This document shows positions 1-9,294 of a stretch of 55,087 nt of DNA, one piece after another. Location of the stretch: the NCBI GenBank assembly GCA_026224825.1, contig JAMFRO010000024.1, positions 1-55,087 on the forward strand. Direction: 5' to 3'. The stretch's first letter is position 1. Each line of letters opens with the position of its first letter. The translations under genes and the position numbers were made by a program. The DNA comes from a bacterium. GTDB lineage: Bacteria > Pseudomonadota > Alphaproteobacteria > Acetobacterales > Acetobacteraceae. Below the pieces are notes generated by a model, which saw only the letters and a list, made by a program, of their open reading frames with translations, made no database searches and was not told the origin of the DNA.

Positions 1-75
1 CAGCGCCGATCTACCCAGGGCCCGACCACCAATACCAAGCCACCAGCCGAAGGAGACAAAGACAGCAAAACATAA
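1..75 (+). CDS. C-terminal tail of a gene running off the left edge (tentative)
   Basis: The first forward frame is open from base 1 to a TAA at 73-75 and encodes 24 hydrophilic residues ending in AEGDKDSKT. A perfect-stem inverted repeat starts six bases after the stop, as expected at a gene end. Too little is present to name a protein, and chance is a real alternative for a frame this short. Confidence 0.3.
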   Translation, partial: QRRSTQGPTTNTKPPAEGDKDSKT

Positions 76-80
76 CCCGT

Positions 81-135
81 CGATCCGCGGTGTGAGCCGC
101 TCTCCGCTACGCTCCGTGCGGCTCACCGCGGATCG
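81..135. repeat. Long inverted repeat, hairpin
   Basis: Arms at 81-100 and 118-135 pair over 18 bases, with a 2-base TG bulge in the left arm and a 17-base loop. There is no T-run on either side, so it is a weak intrinsic terminator at best. It could also be an IS end or a REP-like element. The rest of 136-244 holds nothing I can identify. Confidence 0.55.
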
Positions 136-244
136 ATCAACAGGGGCGGCCATGCCCTTTTTAATCAACCCGACTGGTACACTATTGCGCCGCCATCTGG
201 CACATTTTTCCGCCGCCGTTGACACTCGGCTTTTTGTCGCCCGA

Positions 245-496
245 TTACGCTGGAGGGGTAAGCCCGAGAGCATTATACAGTGAATGTAACTTGGCCCATG
301 CGGCGTCGAGTATCGGCTTTGCGGCCTCTGCGCAATAACTGTAGGGGTCATCCGTCGCGTTGGTTGGGATCACTAAACAGGCACGCCCTTTGACTATCTT
401 ATGGGCGCTCTTGCCGGAGGTGTGGCGCCGACATATCCGTTCCCGCTGCGCCTCCTCGACAATGATCTGATTGAGAATATCTCTTACCTTAGGCAT
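245..496 (-). CDS. Small protein overlapping the MerR-HTH helicase gene
   Basis: The ORF encodes 83 residues starting with MPKVRDILNQ. The ATG at 494-496 is preceded by a strong AAAGGAGG ribosome site at about 9 bases, which decides this start over longer in-frame starts inside the helicase. It overlaps the helicase stop (489-491) by 8 bases, so the two are probably translated together. The N-terminal third is charged and helical, the middle has RRHTSGKSAHK, and the C-terminal part is more hydrophobic and contains one Cys. I recognise no family. The overlap makes it a likely partner or regulator of the helicase; that is inference. Confidence 0.75.
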   Translation of the reverse strand: MPKVRDILNQIIVEEAQRERICRRHTSGKSAHKIVKGRACLVIPTNATDDPYSYCAEAAKPILDAAWAKLHSLYNALGLTPPA

Positions 497-2546
497 TTTC
501 TGACGGCCTCCTTTTGAGGGAATCCCTGATCTGGTCACCAAGCATGTCCAAGGCTGCCAAAGCCTCCTCGTTGTCATCTGCTCCCGGATTACTCCGGCTC
601 CTGGACGCAATTCCAAGATGTTGATTGATAGCGGTATTAAGTAACGAGGTGACGGCAGCCCTGTTATCTCTCCCCGCCACTTTTTTGTCGATCTTCCCTA
701 CCTCCCGGCCAACGGGTGACAATCCCAAGTCTTTCAAGATGCGGGCGACGACCGATGCAGTTCGCTGACTGAGGCGCTTTCTTGCCTGAACGCGCCGCGC
801 CTGCGGTTGGACCGGCAAAGCAGATGTGTCGGTAACAGCCCCAGCCGCTTGTTTTTGACGAAGCGTTTCCCTTAGCTGACTTTTGTTCACCAAATCCCGG
901 AGCTTCAGACCGCCGCCGATGTCATGATTCAGCATTTCATCGAGCACACGGTCATCGTCTGGATCAAGAAAAGACCGGTTGATGAATGAGCCAATGATTT
1001 CACTATCAACAAGCATGCCCACATCAAAGCGACGCGGCTCACCGTTGCCCTCGTCTTCTCCACCGGCATCGTCGGCGTTGAGCCATTTTTTGATCATGGC
1101 CTGGTCATCCAAGTCGATCTCACGGAAATCGTCCCAGTGCGCGTCTGTGTTCAAGCCGACATGCGACACGACAAAGGCATGGTTGTCGGGGTTGTCGGGC
1201 TTGCCTTCGTGCACAACGCGCATCACGCGGCCAACAAACTGAATGTAGGGTGACAGGCTCGCAAAGGGCCGGAAGATGGCAGCCACGCTAAGGGGAGGAT
1301 GGTCGAACCCTTCACCCAGCATTTGTACCTGGACAATGCAATCGAGCTTACCACTTCGCAGGTCGGCGATAATGCTGTCCTTTCTATCGGTTTCCATTTC
1401 GCTGTAAATTTCCTGGGCCTTAATCTTTCTCTCTTCGTAAAGACCCCGAATTTGGCGCGCATGATCAACGGAGCAAGCGACTGCAATAAGCTGATGTCTG
1501 AAACCGGTGCGCTCCCTCAACTCTTCCAAATATTTGATGCTGGCATCGACGATGTGCCGGTTGCATTCGGGCGCAAGGGCCACGCCACGCCGGAACCAGG
1601 CTTGTTCTCGAAGCTGCATGACCTCTTCAAGACTGTGACGCCTCTCGTCATCCCGATAGGTGAAAGAGATTTCCGATGGAGCGACATTCCGAGAATGGAT
1701 TTGCTTGATGTATCCCTTCACCATCGCGCGGGTAAAAGGATATTTATAGATAACCTTTCCAACCGGACGCGATCCGTCACTGCGAAACGGTGTCGCCGTC
1801 AGACTGATAACCTTTGCGTGCGGAAACCGTTCAAATACTTTGGCCCAGCTGGGAGCGACGTTATGGTGTCCCTCGTCCACCATAATCATATCAAAATAAG
1901 TCGGCGGAAATTGCGGCAGCCATCGATCGGCAGAGCTAGCCAACTGATGGATGTTCGTTACTACAAATTGACTGGCATTGCAGTCGTGCAAATTGGCATC
2001 AACGCCATCCAGGACGGCGCGATAGGGGCCGCCCGAAAAGTCGTGGAGAACGCCGGTGCGTCTCCAAAAATTCTTTGGATCACTTACATCGAGCGCGTCT
2101 GCCACTCCCTTTCGTATTGTCAGATTGGGTGTGATGACTAAAGCGCGTCCTTTGGCGATGCCAAAAGGCAAAGTTGCGATGACACCGGTTTTTCCGCAGC
2201 CGACCGGAATCTGAACGATAACGGGTTCGTTCGATGTCTCGAAATGCGTCCGAACAGCCTTATGGGCGGCCTGCTGTGGCTCGCGAATTTTGGAATTGCC
2301 TTCAACGTCGACTGTGATTGTTTGAAACAAATGGTTAGGCTGTTCCGCCGCAAGCTCAGCCCGCCGGTATTCCAGGCGGAAAGGTTCGAGGTCTGGCCGA
2401 CGATAGAAGCGGTATCCGCTGCTTGGACGTCTAACCGGCTTCAATCGACCGGACGCGTCCCACCGCCGCAAAGTGTCTTTTGACACGCCAACATATTCGG
2501 CGGCCTCCGCCAAGGTTAGGAAGTCTGGAGAATCATTATGTGACAT
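489..2546 (-). CDS. MerR-type HTH fused to an SF2 DEAD/DEAH-like helicase
   Basis: 685 residues. Residues 8-55 form a MerR/excisionase-like winged helix (LTLAEAAEYVGVSKDTLRRW, then a GYRFYRRPDLEPF wing). An SF2 helicase of the ResIII/Helicase_C type follows: Walker A PVGCGKTG at about 114-121, motif II DEGH at 224-227, motif III LTATPF at about 249-254, motif V GEGFDH at 411-416 and motif VI QFVGRVMR at 436-443. The C-terminal 230 residues are polar and show no nuclease motif that I can see. All catalytic motifs are intact. The fusion suggests a helicase recruited to particular DNA, possibly a phage-defence or restriction-type component; that role is inference. No clear ribosome site precedes the ATG. 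Confidence 0.9.
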   Translation of the reverse strand: MSHNDSPDFLTLAEAAEYVGVSKDTLRRWDASGRLKPVRRPSSGYRFYRRPDLEPFRLEYRRAELAAEQPNHLFQTITVDVEGNSKIREPQQAAHKAVRTHFETSNEPVIVQIPVGCGKTGVIATLPFGIAKGRALVITPNLTIRKGVADALDVSDPKNFWRRTGVLHDFSGGPYRAVLDGVDANLHDCNASQFVVTNIHQLASSADRWLPQFPPTYFDMIMVDEGHHNVAPSWAKVFERFPHAKVISLTATPFRSDGSRPVGKVIYKYPFTRAMVKGYIKQIHSRNVAPSEISFTYRDDERRHSLEEVMQLREQAWFRRGVALAPECNRHIVDASIKYLEELRERTGFRHQLIAVACSVDHARQIRGLYEERKIKAQEIYSEMETDRKDSIIADLRSGKLDCIVQVQMLGEGFDHPPLSVAAIFRPFASLSPYIQFVGRVMRVVHEGKPDNPDNHAFVVSHVGLNTDAHWDDFREIDLDDQAMIKKWLNADDAGGEDEGNGEPRRFDVGMLVDSEIIGSFINRSFLDPDDDRVLDEMLNHDIGGGLKLRDLVNKSQLRETLRQKQAAGAVTDTSALPVQPQARRVQARKRLSQRTASVVARILKDLGLSPVGREVGKIDKKVAGRDNRAAVTSLLNTAINQHLGIASRSRSNPGADDNEEALAALDMLGDQIRDSLKRRPSENA

Positions 2547-3037
2547 ATGGCAACTATGTGCAACCTTATGTATTTCGTCAAGATAATTTCGACTTTATGA
2601 TGATGCCATCGTCACCACGGCGCAAAAATTAATTTTAACAAATTGATATAAAACAATAATTTTGAAGCTAAAGCCTCAATTTGATCGAGACGTAGTTCGA
2701 AACCTGTCCTTGCATTCGCACAGAGCAAGGGAACAGCCGCGACCGTACCTCATACTCAAGATCGGTAGCCGCCATTTCAAGCTTTCTGAAAATGCGTGGG
2801 TTTCTCAGACAGGTTGGTCACATTCTGTAATGATTGGTTTGGTCTGCGACTGAATGTCAGGGTTTTGTAGGTGAGCCATTTCCATTGGAATCTATGTGAA
2901 ACCGCCCGCTTTCCAGATGTTTCCAAGAGCTACGACGCCGATTTTGAGCTCTAATGGTCCAGGAGCCCATGATGACATCGCCGCCCGCACAGACCGACAC
3001 TATCACGCGCATTGGCAAGGTTGTGCTCTACCCCATC
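2547..3037. other. Intergenic stretch without a recognisable gene
   Basis: The first 120 bases upstream of the helicase gene are AT-rich, and its promoter is probably here, although I cannot place -35/-10 boxes with confidence. The remainder has only short frames without ribosome sites or family resemblance. Confidence 0.4.
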
Positions 3038-3211
3038 TCATATCCGTCGAAACAACGCTTGCACAATCTCAAAATCGGCCAAGCAGGGCTGGACGATCGC
3101 CCGGCTCACTGCCAGGCTTGGTATCAGCGCCTGCAACGCGATGTCAGTTTCCGCGCATTTCAAAATGCGTTCCTGGGCTTGCTTATAGGTGGTCGAAAAA
3201 TCACTGGTCAT
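3038..3211 (-). CDS. Possible small hypothetical protein
   Basis: A 57-residue frame starts MTSDFSTTYKQAQ and lies 22 bases after the stop of the large secreted-protein gene, on the same strand. A GTG at 3227-3229 would add six residues. The composition (amphipathic, with the hydrophobic run LQALIPSLAV) looks protein-like, but the ribosome site is poor and no family is evident. It may be a third cistron of the FGE-like operon or a chance frame. Confidence 0.3.
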   Translation of the reverse strand: MTSDFSTTYKQAQERILKCAETDIALQALIPSLAVSRAIVQPCLADFEIVQALFRRI

Positions 3212-3233
3212 GACTATGCCCGCCCGCACATTC

Positions 3234-5633
3234 CTACTGACCGGTTTGCGTCATATCTCCAAACCAGTACGGCGTCTGCGCCGCCCAGACGGATTCGGGG
3301 TAACGCTCATGCAGCATGGCGAAGGCGGCGCGTGACCTGGGGCCATTATCAGCCGGCCGGCGGCAGGCATAGCGCGTGGCCCGCACGGCGAGATGAAGTG
3401 CCTCGGGCAGATATTTGTCGCCGCCCGTCTCGCGCTCGAGCCAGTTGCTGTTTTTACCCCAGGCCACGGCGTCTTCCGTCATACGTTGGGTGGAAGAGCC
3501 GGTAGCACGCACGGCGGCGAGTTCGGCGCCGCCGTCGCCTAAGTGGCCGATGGGGGCATAGGGAAGCAATGCATCCGTGGCGACATTGGAATTGTCCCAG
3601 GCATCACCAGTGGGCGTATAACCGTAGATGCCCGGATTGCTGGCGATCTGACTGAGTGGTGCCGGCGGCCCGAATGAATTGGCCGACAAGATGGCGCCCA
3701 GAACGAACGAATTCTTGGCCGCCGGGCACCACCAGTTGCCATCGCTCGGATTCCAGTCATCGAAGGCAAAAACATCATTGGCGTTTGCATTGAGTCCCCA
3801 TGTGCCGCCCGACGGAAGCCCCATGCCGCGGCCGTTGGAAGGTTGTGCCACGAATCCCGGCACTTTCAAGGCCATAAGTAAGGCTAGGTGACGCTTGGTC
3901 GCGGGCAGCCAGGCCTGCGCGATCCGGTCCGTATCAGGTGCGAGCTGCGGAAAAGCCGCGCGCACATCCGGCAGCCAGGCAAACACATCGTGCCAGTCGC
4001 GCAATGCAAAAACCCTGATCCAGGCCGCGCCGACCATGGCCTGCCGGTCCGCCGGCGCCACGTAGGGGGCGCGCGAAAATTCGATAAGTTGCGTGCTTGT
4101 CCAATTGTCATAGAGGGAACGGATCGGCGTGAGGGTGAGCTCGCCGTTCAGCCTGTTTGGCGTGAGACGCAGGGCGGGGTGCTGGTAGAGTTCACTCATG
4201 TTTTCAACCAGGATCGGCTTCAGCGCATCCGCGACGGGCTGATGCAGCGTGGTGCTGGCTTCGATTGCCCATTGCCGGGCCGCCCGCCATTGCGGCTGCT
4301 GGTCAAGCGCGGAACTGTGCTGATGGTCCGCGGCAATGGCGGCCTGAATGAGAAGCGCCTGCGCTCCGCCATTCACCGCCATGTCACTTGCCTGTACCAC
4401 CCAATCCGGCGGCACACTCACCTGGCCTGTGATGTTGCCGCTCGGGTCCGGCAGGTCGAATGAAGCTTTTTCCATGGCCGTGGGAATGGACAAAGCGGCC
4501 AGGGCCTCGGTCTGCTGGCCGGCTTGCAGCCATATCCGCGCTTCATCCATGGCCAGCAGCCAGACCACGCCAGCCCGTGCCCGGCCGGTGAGCGCGGACC
4601 AGTTATCATTGTCCCGCACATTCGCGATCGCATCGTTAAGCGCCGGAATGTCCTGCGGGTTGCCATCCGCGCCAAGCGAGAGCGCCCAGAGCGGGTTTTT
4701 AGTCTGGCTCCAATATTTGCGGTCCGTGGCGACAGATTTGTACATGAGCAGCGCCGCATTGACGACGGCGTCATGCGCCATGGCGTAATCGATACCGGGC
4801 TGCACGAGATCGGCATTGCCGCCCCAGCCATCCTCGGGAATTTCAAACCCCAGCCCCTGTGCTGGGGACATACCGTCAACCGCCATGAGTCCCAGCTGCT
4901 GCAAGGGTTGGTTATCGCAAAGTGCGGTGGAGGGTTGTTGCCGCAACGCCGCCCCTTGCAGCAGTTCCGCCGCCGCCAGCGGGGCGATGTCACCTCCTGC
5001 GCGGGTACGGTCGATAAGGTTCCAGCTCTGCGGCCAGAATTGCGCCAGAGAGGGATCGGCGAGGATGTTACTGATCCGCGTGGCACCATCGGCAAAATTG
5101 CCGAGACGGAAATCGGCGCGGGCGGCGGAATAGGCGGCGGCGGCGCGGTAGTCGGGGGCTGACCCCGGGCCATTCACGACCCCGTCGAATTCCGTGATCG
5201 ATTGCTGAAAATTCCCATTCTCATAATCGTTCGCGGCTTGCGCGTAGGTACCGGTTTCCTGCCAGTAGGAGCCGGACTGGTTGGAGCCTGGGAAAAACTG
5301 CGGCGCGGTGTAATTCCAGTTTTGCATGTAAAACGAATGATTCGGCGAGAAATATTCCTCGCCCGCGTCAAGGTCGCTGGGGTCCATCAAAGGCTGGGAC
5401 AATGGCACGGAAGCTAGCGCTGCCTGGATGGACGCGAGGGGGAAGAGCGGCAGGGTCTGGCTGGGTGCGGCGCTGGGGTTGGCAATCGCCTGCCAGAGGC
5501 TCCAGAGCGCGGTATTATCGTCGCATTGCTACTGGGTGGCCTGGGGGTAGGTATAGGGCGCGCTGGTTTGCGCCATGGCCCGTGGGCCGGCCGCCAACAT
5601 CACGCAAACACATATAGCCCGTCTGTATTTCAT
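3234..5633 (-). pseudogene. Secreted TPR-like protein interrupted by an in-frame amber codon
   Basis: Read as one frame this is a 799-codon gene. The ATG at 5631-5633 overlaps the preceding stop (ATGA) and begins a signal peptide (MKYRRAICVCVMLAAGPRAMAQ, about 22 residues). Codon 35 is TAG (5529-5531), flanked by glutamine codons, and the frame then stays open to TAG at 3234-3236. A CAG-to-TAG change would explain it. Downstream sequence is Ala/Trp/Gln-rich, with helical repeats near residues 120-190 (YENGNFQQSITEF, FRLGNFADG) that resemble TPRs. I find no catalytic motif. A GTG at 5406-5408 could restart translation, but without a signal peptide. Alternatives are a sequencing error or readthrough. 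The length of intact frame after the stop argues for recent inactivation. Confidence 0.7.
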
Positions 5634-6622
5634 GGCAAAATCCTGACGACGCGAAAGCCGAGGGTAGAAAGTCGGAGTGAGTCGAGCCGCCAGGTGCGGT
5701 CTGTCGGGTAGGAAGCCATGCCGTAGCCTGCCCATTCGCCGTGCACCACACGGTCCTGGCATTTGGCTGCCTGGGGGGACGTAAAATCGGGGGGCCAGCA
5801 GTCCGCGGTCCATTCCGCATTTGGCGCCAGCATGCCCGCGACGCCGAAACGATTGGCATGCATCTTCTGCACGCCGCCGCGGTTGAACCACATGCCGTAA
5901 TAAATATCGGAGAAAGGCATCTGAATGCCGTTCGCGCTGGCGCCCATAAAATCTTGCCAAGCTTGCGGGGGCAGGCCTGAGAGGAGGACGAAACGCCAGT
6001 CACGGTCTTGCGGGCGGGGATTTGGCGCCGGGAGTTGCAACAGCCAGGCTTGGTAGGCGCCGGGGTCGGTCCAGGGGGCGTTGGCTGTCGCGGCATATTC
6101 CCATTGTGCCTCGGAGGGCAGAGCGTAGGGTGTGCCTTTGCCAGCCTTGCGCGTCACCGTGTTGAGCCAGGCGATATAGGATTGGGCATCAAGATAGCTG
6201 ATGCGCGTGACTGCCGTATCCGGCCCCGGTTGAGGATCGCCGGGCAGTTGCGGCATGTAGCCATTGCAGCCGCCGGCCGCGACGCAGGCGTTCCACTGGC
6301 TGAGCGTGATGGGATATTTGGCGATGGCGAACGGCGCCGGAATGCTGATGACGTGAGGCGGCGGGGTGGGTGGGGTCGATGCCGTGTGCCTGCGCATTTC
6401 ATCGGGCGTTGGGGCTGCGATGGCCAGCGTGCCGGTCGGGATGACGACCATTTCGGGCAGGCCTGCGCCATCGCTGAACATCGTGCCTGGTTTTTGTGTA
6501 ACATCTTGAGCCATAGCTGCCGAGGCGCAGCAAAACCGGAATAAAATGCCAACCAAGAGCGCAAGTTGCGCGCAGTGCCCCCTCCCGCCCAATGCAATAC
6601 CGTTCGCAAGTTTGGCCACCAT
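5630..6622 (-). CDS. Secreted formylglycine-generating-enzyme-like (SUMF1/FGE-sulfatase domain) protein
   Basis: 330 residues with an N-terminal hydrophobic export signal ending near ASAAMAQ (about residue 39). The body matches the FGE-sulfatase fold seen in SUMF1, PvdO and EgtB: an early MVVIPTGT strand, the PFAIAKYPITLSQWNACV block, ALPSEAQWEYAA, and the C-terminal LGFRVVR. Known members oxidise a cysteine or modify other substrates, but many bacterial ones are uncharacterised or only structural. The stop overlaps the start of the large secreted protein, so the two are coupled and probably act on each other or in one periplasmic process. The start is the first ATG; the ribosome site is weak. 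Confidence 0.8.
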   Translation of the reverse strand: MVAKLANGIALGGRGHCAQLALLVGILFRFCCASAAMAQDVTQKPGTMFSDGAGLPEMVVIPTGTLAIAAPTPDEMRRHTASTPPTPPPHVISIPAPFAIAKYPITLSQWNACVAAGGCNGYMPQLPGDPQPGPDTAVTRISYLDAQSYIAWLNTVTRKAGKGTPYALPSEAQWEYAATANAPWTDPGAYQAWLLQLPAPNPRPQDRDWRFVLLSGLPPQAWQDFMGASANGIQMPFSDIYYGMWFNRGGVQKMHANRFGVAGMLAPNAEWTADCWPPDFTSPQAAKCQDRVVHGEWAGYGMASYPTDRTWRLDSLRLSTLGFRVVRILP

Positions 6623-6778
6623 CTATTCGCCGTCCCCGAGACTTTTTCGTTTTCAGATACCACAAACACCCTCGGTTGTGGAGCAGGCGTGGGTGCTATT
6701 CACAATGGTGCAGATTTACCTAGGGTCATTAGATAGGGGCCGAGCCCCATGAACGCCGCCCCCAAGGGGCGCGCTAAA

Positions 6779-6799
6779 CCAGGACGCCAAGCGTCCTGG
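6779..6799 (-). terminator. Hairpin after the first integrase gene
   Basis: CCAGGACGC and GCGTCCTGG form a perfect 9-bp stem with a CAA loop, 12 bases beyond the integrase stop. Only a short TTT follows on the minus strand, so it is a weak intrinsic terminator. Confidence 0.5.
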
Positions 6800-6811
6800 G
6801 ATGTGGTGTAA

Positions 6812-8140
6812 TCAATTCTGAATTTCTGTGGCGTCGGCTAGCACCCGGCGCCTCGGCTGCCCCGATGCCTTCGCCTTCCCTTTGGACTTCGCCTTCAGGA
6901 CGTTGATCGCCGCGGCATCTAGCGTATTCTTGAGATGAACTGCATAATGTTTCTCGATCATCTCGACGCTGGTACGGCAGTTTTTGGCGATCTGGTAGAT
7001 ATCGGCGCCTTCCATGAGGCGCATGCAGATATAGGTATGTCGCAGGCTGTAAGCCGTCCGCGGCTTTCCATCCCGGTCGAATTTCAGGCTCGTACGGTCG
7101 AGCAAGTTGTTGAACATGCGGATATGGTTGCCTGGAAACAGTCGATCGGTCGGCTGCGGGTACTCCGGCGCTACCAGCACAGGTGCTTCACCACCCGTCT
7201 TGCGGCGCATCTGGCGCTCGCGCCTTGTCTCCGTCTCAGCGGGCTTGGCGCGTTCCAGCAGCCGCCGATAGGTCCGCACCGCAGCAGGCATACTTTTACA
7301 ATGCCCGACGCCACGCTTACCCCTGACCTCGATCTCCAGGATTTCCTGTTTGCTGCCATCGTCATGAGCAACGGTCACGTCCCGATGCTGGAGATTGAAC
7401 GCCTCATCGGGCCGTAGACCGGTATTGGCCATGAACAGCACGAAGTCATAAACCTGCTCGGCACTCCATTTGAAGTGCGACCGGAACGGCTCCTTGGCAT
7501 AGGCGCGCGCCGCTTCATAAAGTTGCTTGTACTCCTCCGGACTAAACCAGGCGCGGTGGCTGACCTTGCCCTGCGAGCGGTACGGCGGGGTGAGGTCCGG
7601 CAGGTGTTCCAGCCATCCGTGCCGGATGGCCGTCTTCAGGACCATGCGCAGGGTCACGACTTCGTCGTGGAGAGTACTGCGGGCGGGCGGTTTTGCCTTC
7701 GGCTTATGCTGGCTCTTCGAGTTGGGGTTCGGTGCCGCGTAGTTGCTCATGCGATGTACCCGGTATTCCTGCACCTTGCCGGGCGTCACTTTCTCAAGCA
7801 GCATTTCCCCAAAAAATGGAACCAGATGCACTCTAAGCCGGATGGCATGGCTCTCGGTCCATTTCCCGCTGCGTTCCCCCTCGGTGATAACGCCATATTC
7901 CTTCAGGAACTGGTCCGCGGCTTTCTTGAAGGTCGGGCCGTCCTCAAGGACGCCGGCCCGGAGTTTTCCCTGTAAGGTGAGATACCAGTCTTCAGCCGCC
8001 TTGGAGGCCAGCTCTTTGGTTTCCACTTTGGTACTGAACTGGCGCTGCTTGCCTCCAACGGAGGCCCTGGCCTGCCAGAAGCGGCTATTATCACGCTGGT
8101 AAATCTGGACCTTTCCGCCCAGCAGATCGATCGTCGACAT
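6812..8140 (-). CDS. Tyrosine-recombinase integrase (first)
   Basis: 442 residues from the ATG at 8138-8140, chosen because AGGAGG lies four bases upstream; the longer frame to 8185 has no such site. The N-terminal 70 residues form an arm-DNA-binding region, then a SAM-like core-binding domain (about 80-200), then the catalytic domain. Catalytic signatures are TGLRPDEA (first Arg), SLRHTY (His-x-x-Arg) and a final EKHYAVH tyrosine, all present, so the enzyme looks intact. It lies 170 bases from a 3' fragment of initiator tRNA, the usual site for such enzymes. It shares motif spacing with the second integrase at 17.2 kb (CNTG/ANTG, TSVxMIExHY), so both belong to one subfamily. Confidence 0.93.
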   Translation of the reverse strand: MSTIDLLGGKVQIYQRDNSRFWQARASVGGKQRQFSTKVETKELASKAAEDWYLTLQGKLRAGVLEDGPTFKKAADQFLKEYGVITEGERSGKWTESHAIRLRVHLVPFFGEMLLEKVTPGKVQEYRVHRMSNYAAPNPNSKSQHKPKAKPPARSTLHDEVVTLRMVLKTAIRHGWLEHLPDLTPPYRSQGKVSHRAWFSPEEYKQLYEAARAYAKEPFRSHFKWSAEQVYDFVLFMANTGLRPDEAFNLQHRDVTVAHDDGSKQEILEIEVRGKRGVGHCKSMPAAVRTYRRLLERAKPAETETRRERQMRRKTGGEAPVLVAPEYPQPTDRLFPGNHIRMFNNLLDRTSLKFDRDGKPRTAYSLRHTYICMRLMEGADIYQIAKNCRTSVEMIEKHYAVHLKNTLDAAAINVLKAKSKGKAKASGQPRRRVLADATEIQN

Positions 8141-8263
8141 AAAACCTCCTTCCGCGCTCACGCGATGGTTGAGGGTCAATGGCAAGATACGACCATAGGC
8201 TATCAGGTTCGGAATTTTAAGTTAAATTGCCCTAATGCTACACTAGGGCTTGGATACGCAAAC

Positions 8264-8281
8264 GGCCCCTTGGAAGGGGCC
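8264..8281. repeat. Perfect short hairpin upstream of the integrase
   Basis: GGCCCCTT and AAGGGGCC pair perfectly around GG. It lies between the integrase start and the tRNA fragment and has no T-run. Its role is unknown. Confidence 0.4.
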
Positions 8282-8308
8282 ATTATACGTTGATTAACTT
8301 ATAGAATT

Positions 8309-8370
8309 TGGTTGCGGGGGCCAGATTTGAACTGACGACCTTCAGGTTATGAGCCTGACAAGCTACCGGG
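8309..8370 (-). pseudogene. 3' fragment of initiator tRNA (tRNA-fMet), probable attachment site
   Basis: On the minus strand the sequence runs from the D-arm end (GGTAGCTTGTCAGG) through the CAT anticodon loop, the variable region, an intact T-arm and the acceptor 3' strand to CCA. The acceptor 5' strand and the first D-stem half are absent, so this is about 62 of 77 bases. Integrases commonly target tRNA 3' ends, and one is encoded 170 bases away, so this is most likely a displaced attachment copy. No intact initiator tRNA is present elsewhere in the window. Confidence 0.8.
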
Positions 8371-8419
8371 ACAAGCGACTGAAATCGGCTACAAAAATCT
8401 CCTTTTTTTCTCTGTGTGG

Positions 8420-8503
8420 GCTAAAAACTGGGCTAGAAATCGAGCCAATCTCCGACAAATTGTTTTGAAATCGGTGAGAAGCCCTTTCTAGCCCACTTTT
8501 AGC
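8420..8503. repeat. Inverted repeat pair beside the tRNA fragment
   Basis: The sequence at 8420-8439 recurs as its reverse complement at 8485-8503, with one base missing and one changed over 20 bases. The position next to the tRNA fragment suggests integrase or excisionase arm-binding sites; that is inference. Confidence 0.5.
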
Positions 8504-9294
8504 GAGCCAAAACCTACAAGATTCGAATCAAAAAATCGAGTTAATTCAATGCATAATTTGTCATCCGGGTCTTCGGACGCAATCCAGCGAAAGTCTGGCT
8601 CGTGCTGTCGAATAGCGGCGGCCGGATAGTTTTAACCCCTTCTGAAGCGAGTCACTAAATCTACAGGTCCAGCATGGGTCCGCTTTGGGCCGATATCGGA
8701 AGTTCCCCTTGGGAGCAATGAATACGGGGACGCGGACATACATAGCCAAACGGAAGACACTGTGGTTCGACCATGAGCGGACGCAAGTTCGAATTTGGTT
8801 TATCGCCAGGAATGGACGTTGCTGCAGCGCCCGTGTCCGGACGGTTGTAACTGGGGGACTCGAACGACGGCTTTTACCCTGATGCCTGAGCGACCGCTAA
8901 AAAATTCATGCGTGGCGAGGGGCGATATTATTTGTGATCTTCAGGCGCGGCGCTTACCTCGTCGCGATCAGATGCTCTCGGTGAAGGGTCCGGATCGAAT
9001 TCGCAATGTCTATCGAGATATCGCGACTGAATCGAATAGCAGGATAGGTGTGCGGCTGGGATGGGGATGGGTCAGTATTTAGGCGGGTTGGTATAATCTA
9101 TTGAAAAGCAAAATTTAGTGCGGATTTTTGTGTGGAAAGACCAACTTACAGTTGGTTTATCGAGCATAAATGTGTTGTATCCCACATCCCCGCCCGGGAT
9201 ATATCGTTGACAAAACCTCTCGTCGGTTATCACCGCTATTTGGCATACAGCTTAGAAAACACGGTGCTTTTTGATCCTTGACTCTGGGGTGTCT
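8504..9294. other. Non-coding stretch without a supported gene
   Basis: No frame here has a ribosome site and a convincing protein. Around 8660-8720 there is a stretch (GGTCCGCTTTGGGCCG...) resembling a dispersed repeat that I recall from alphaproteobacteria. The promoter of nothing obvious lies here: both flanking genes end or start facing left. Confidence 0.35.

Noticed and set aside
1299..2141. 280-codon forward ORF inside the helicase gene
   Set aside because: It is antisense to intact helicase motifs and shows no family resemblance or ribosome site.
2954..3505. 183-codon forward ORF
   Set aside because: Its second half is antisense to the large secreted-protein gene and it has no ribosome site.
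8561..8749. 62-codon minus ORF reading FRYRPKADPCW
   Set aside because: It resembles a spurious ORF translated from a dispersed repeat seen in alphaproteobacteria, not a protein.
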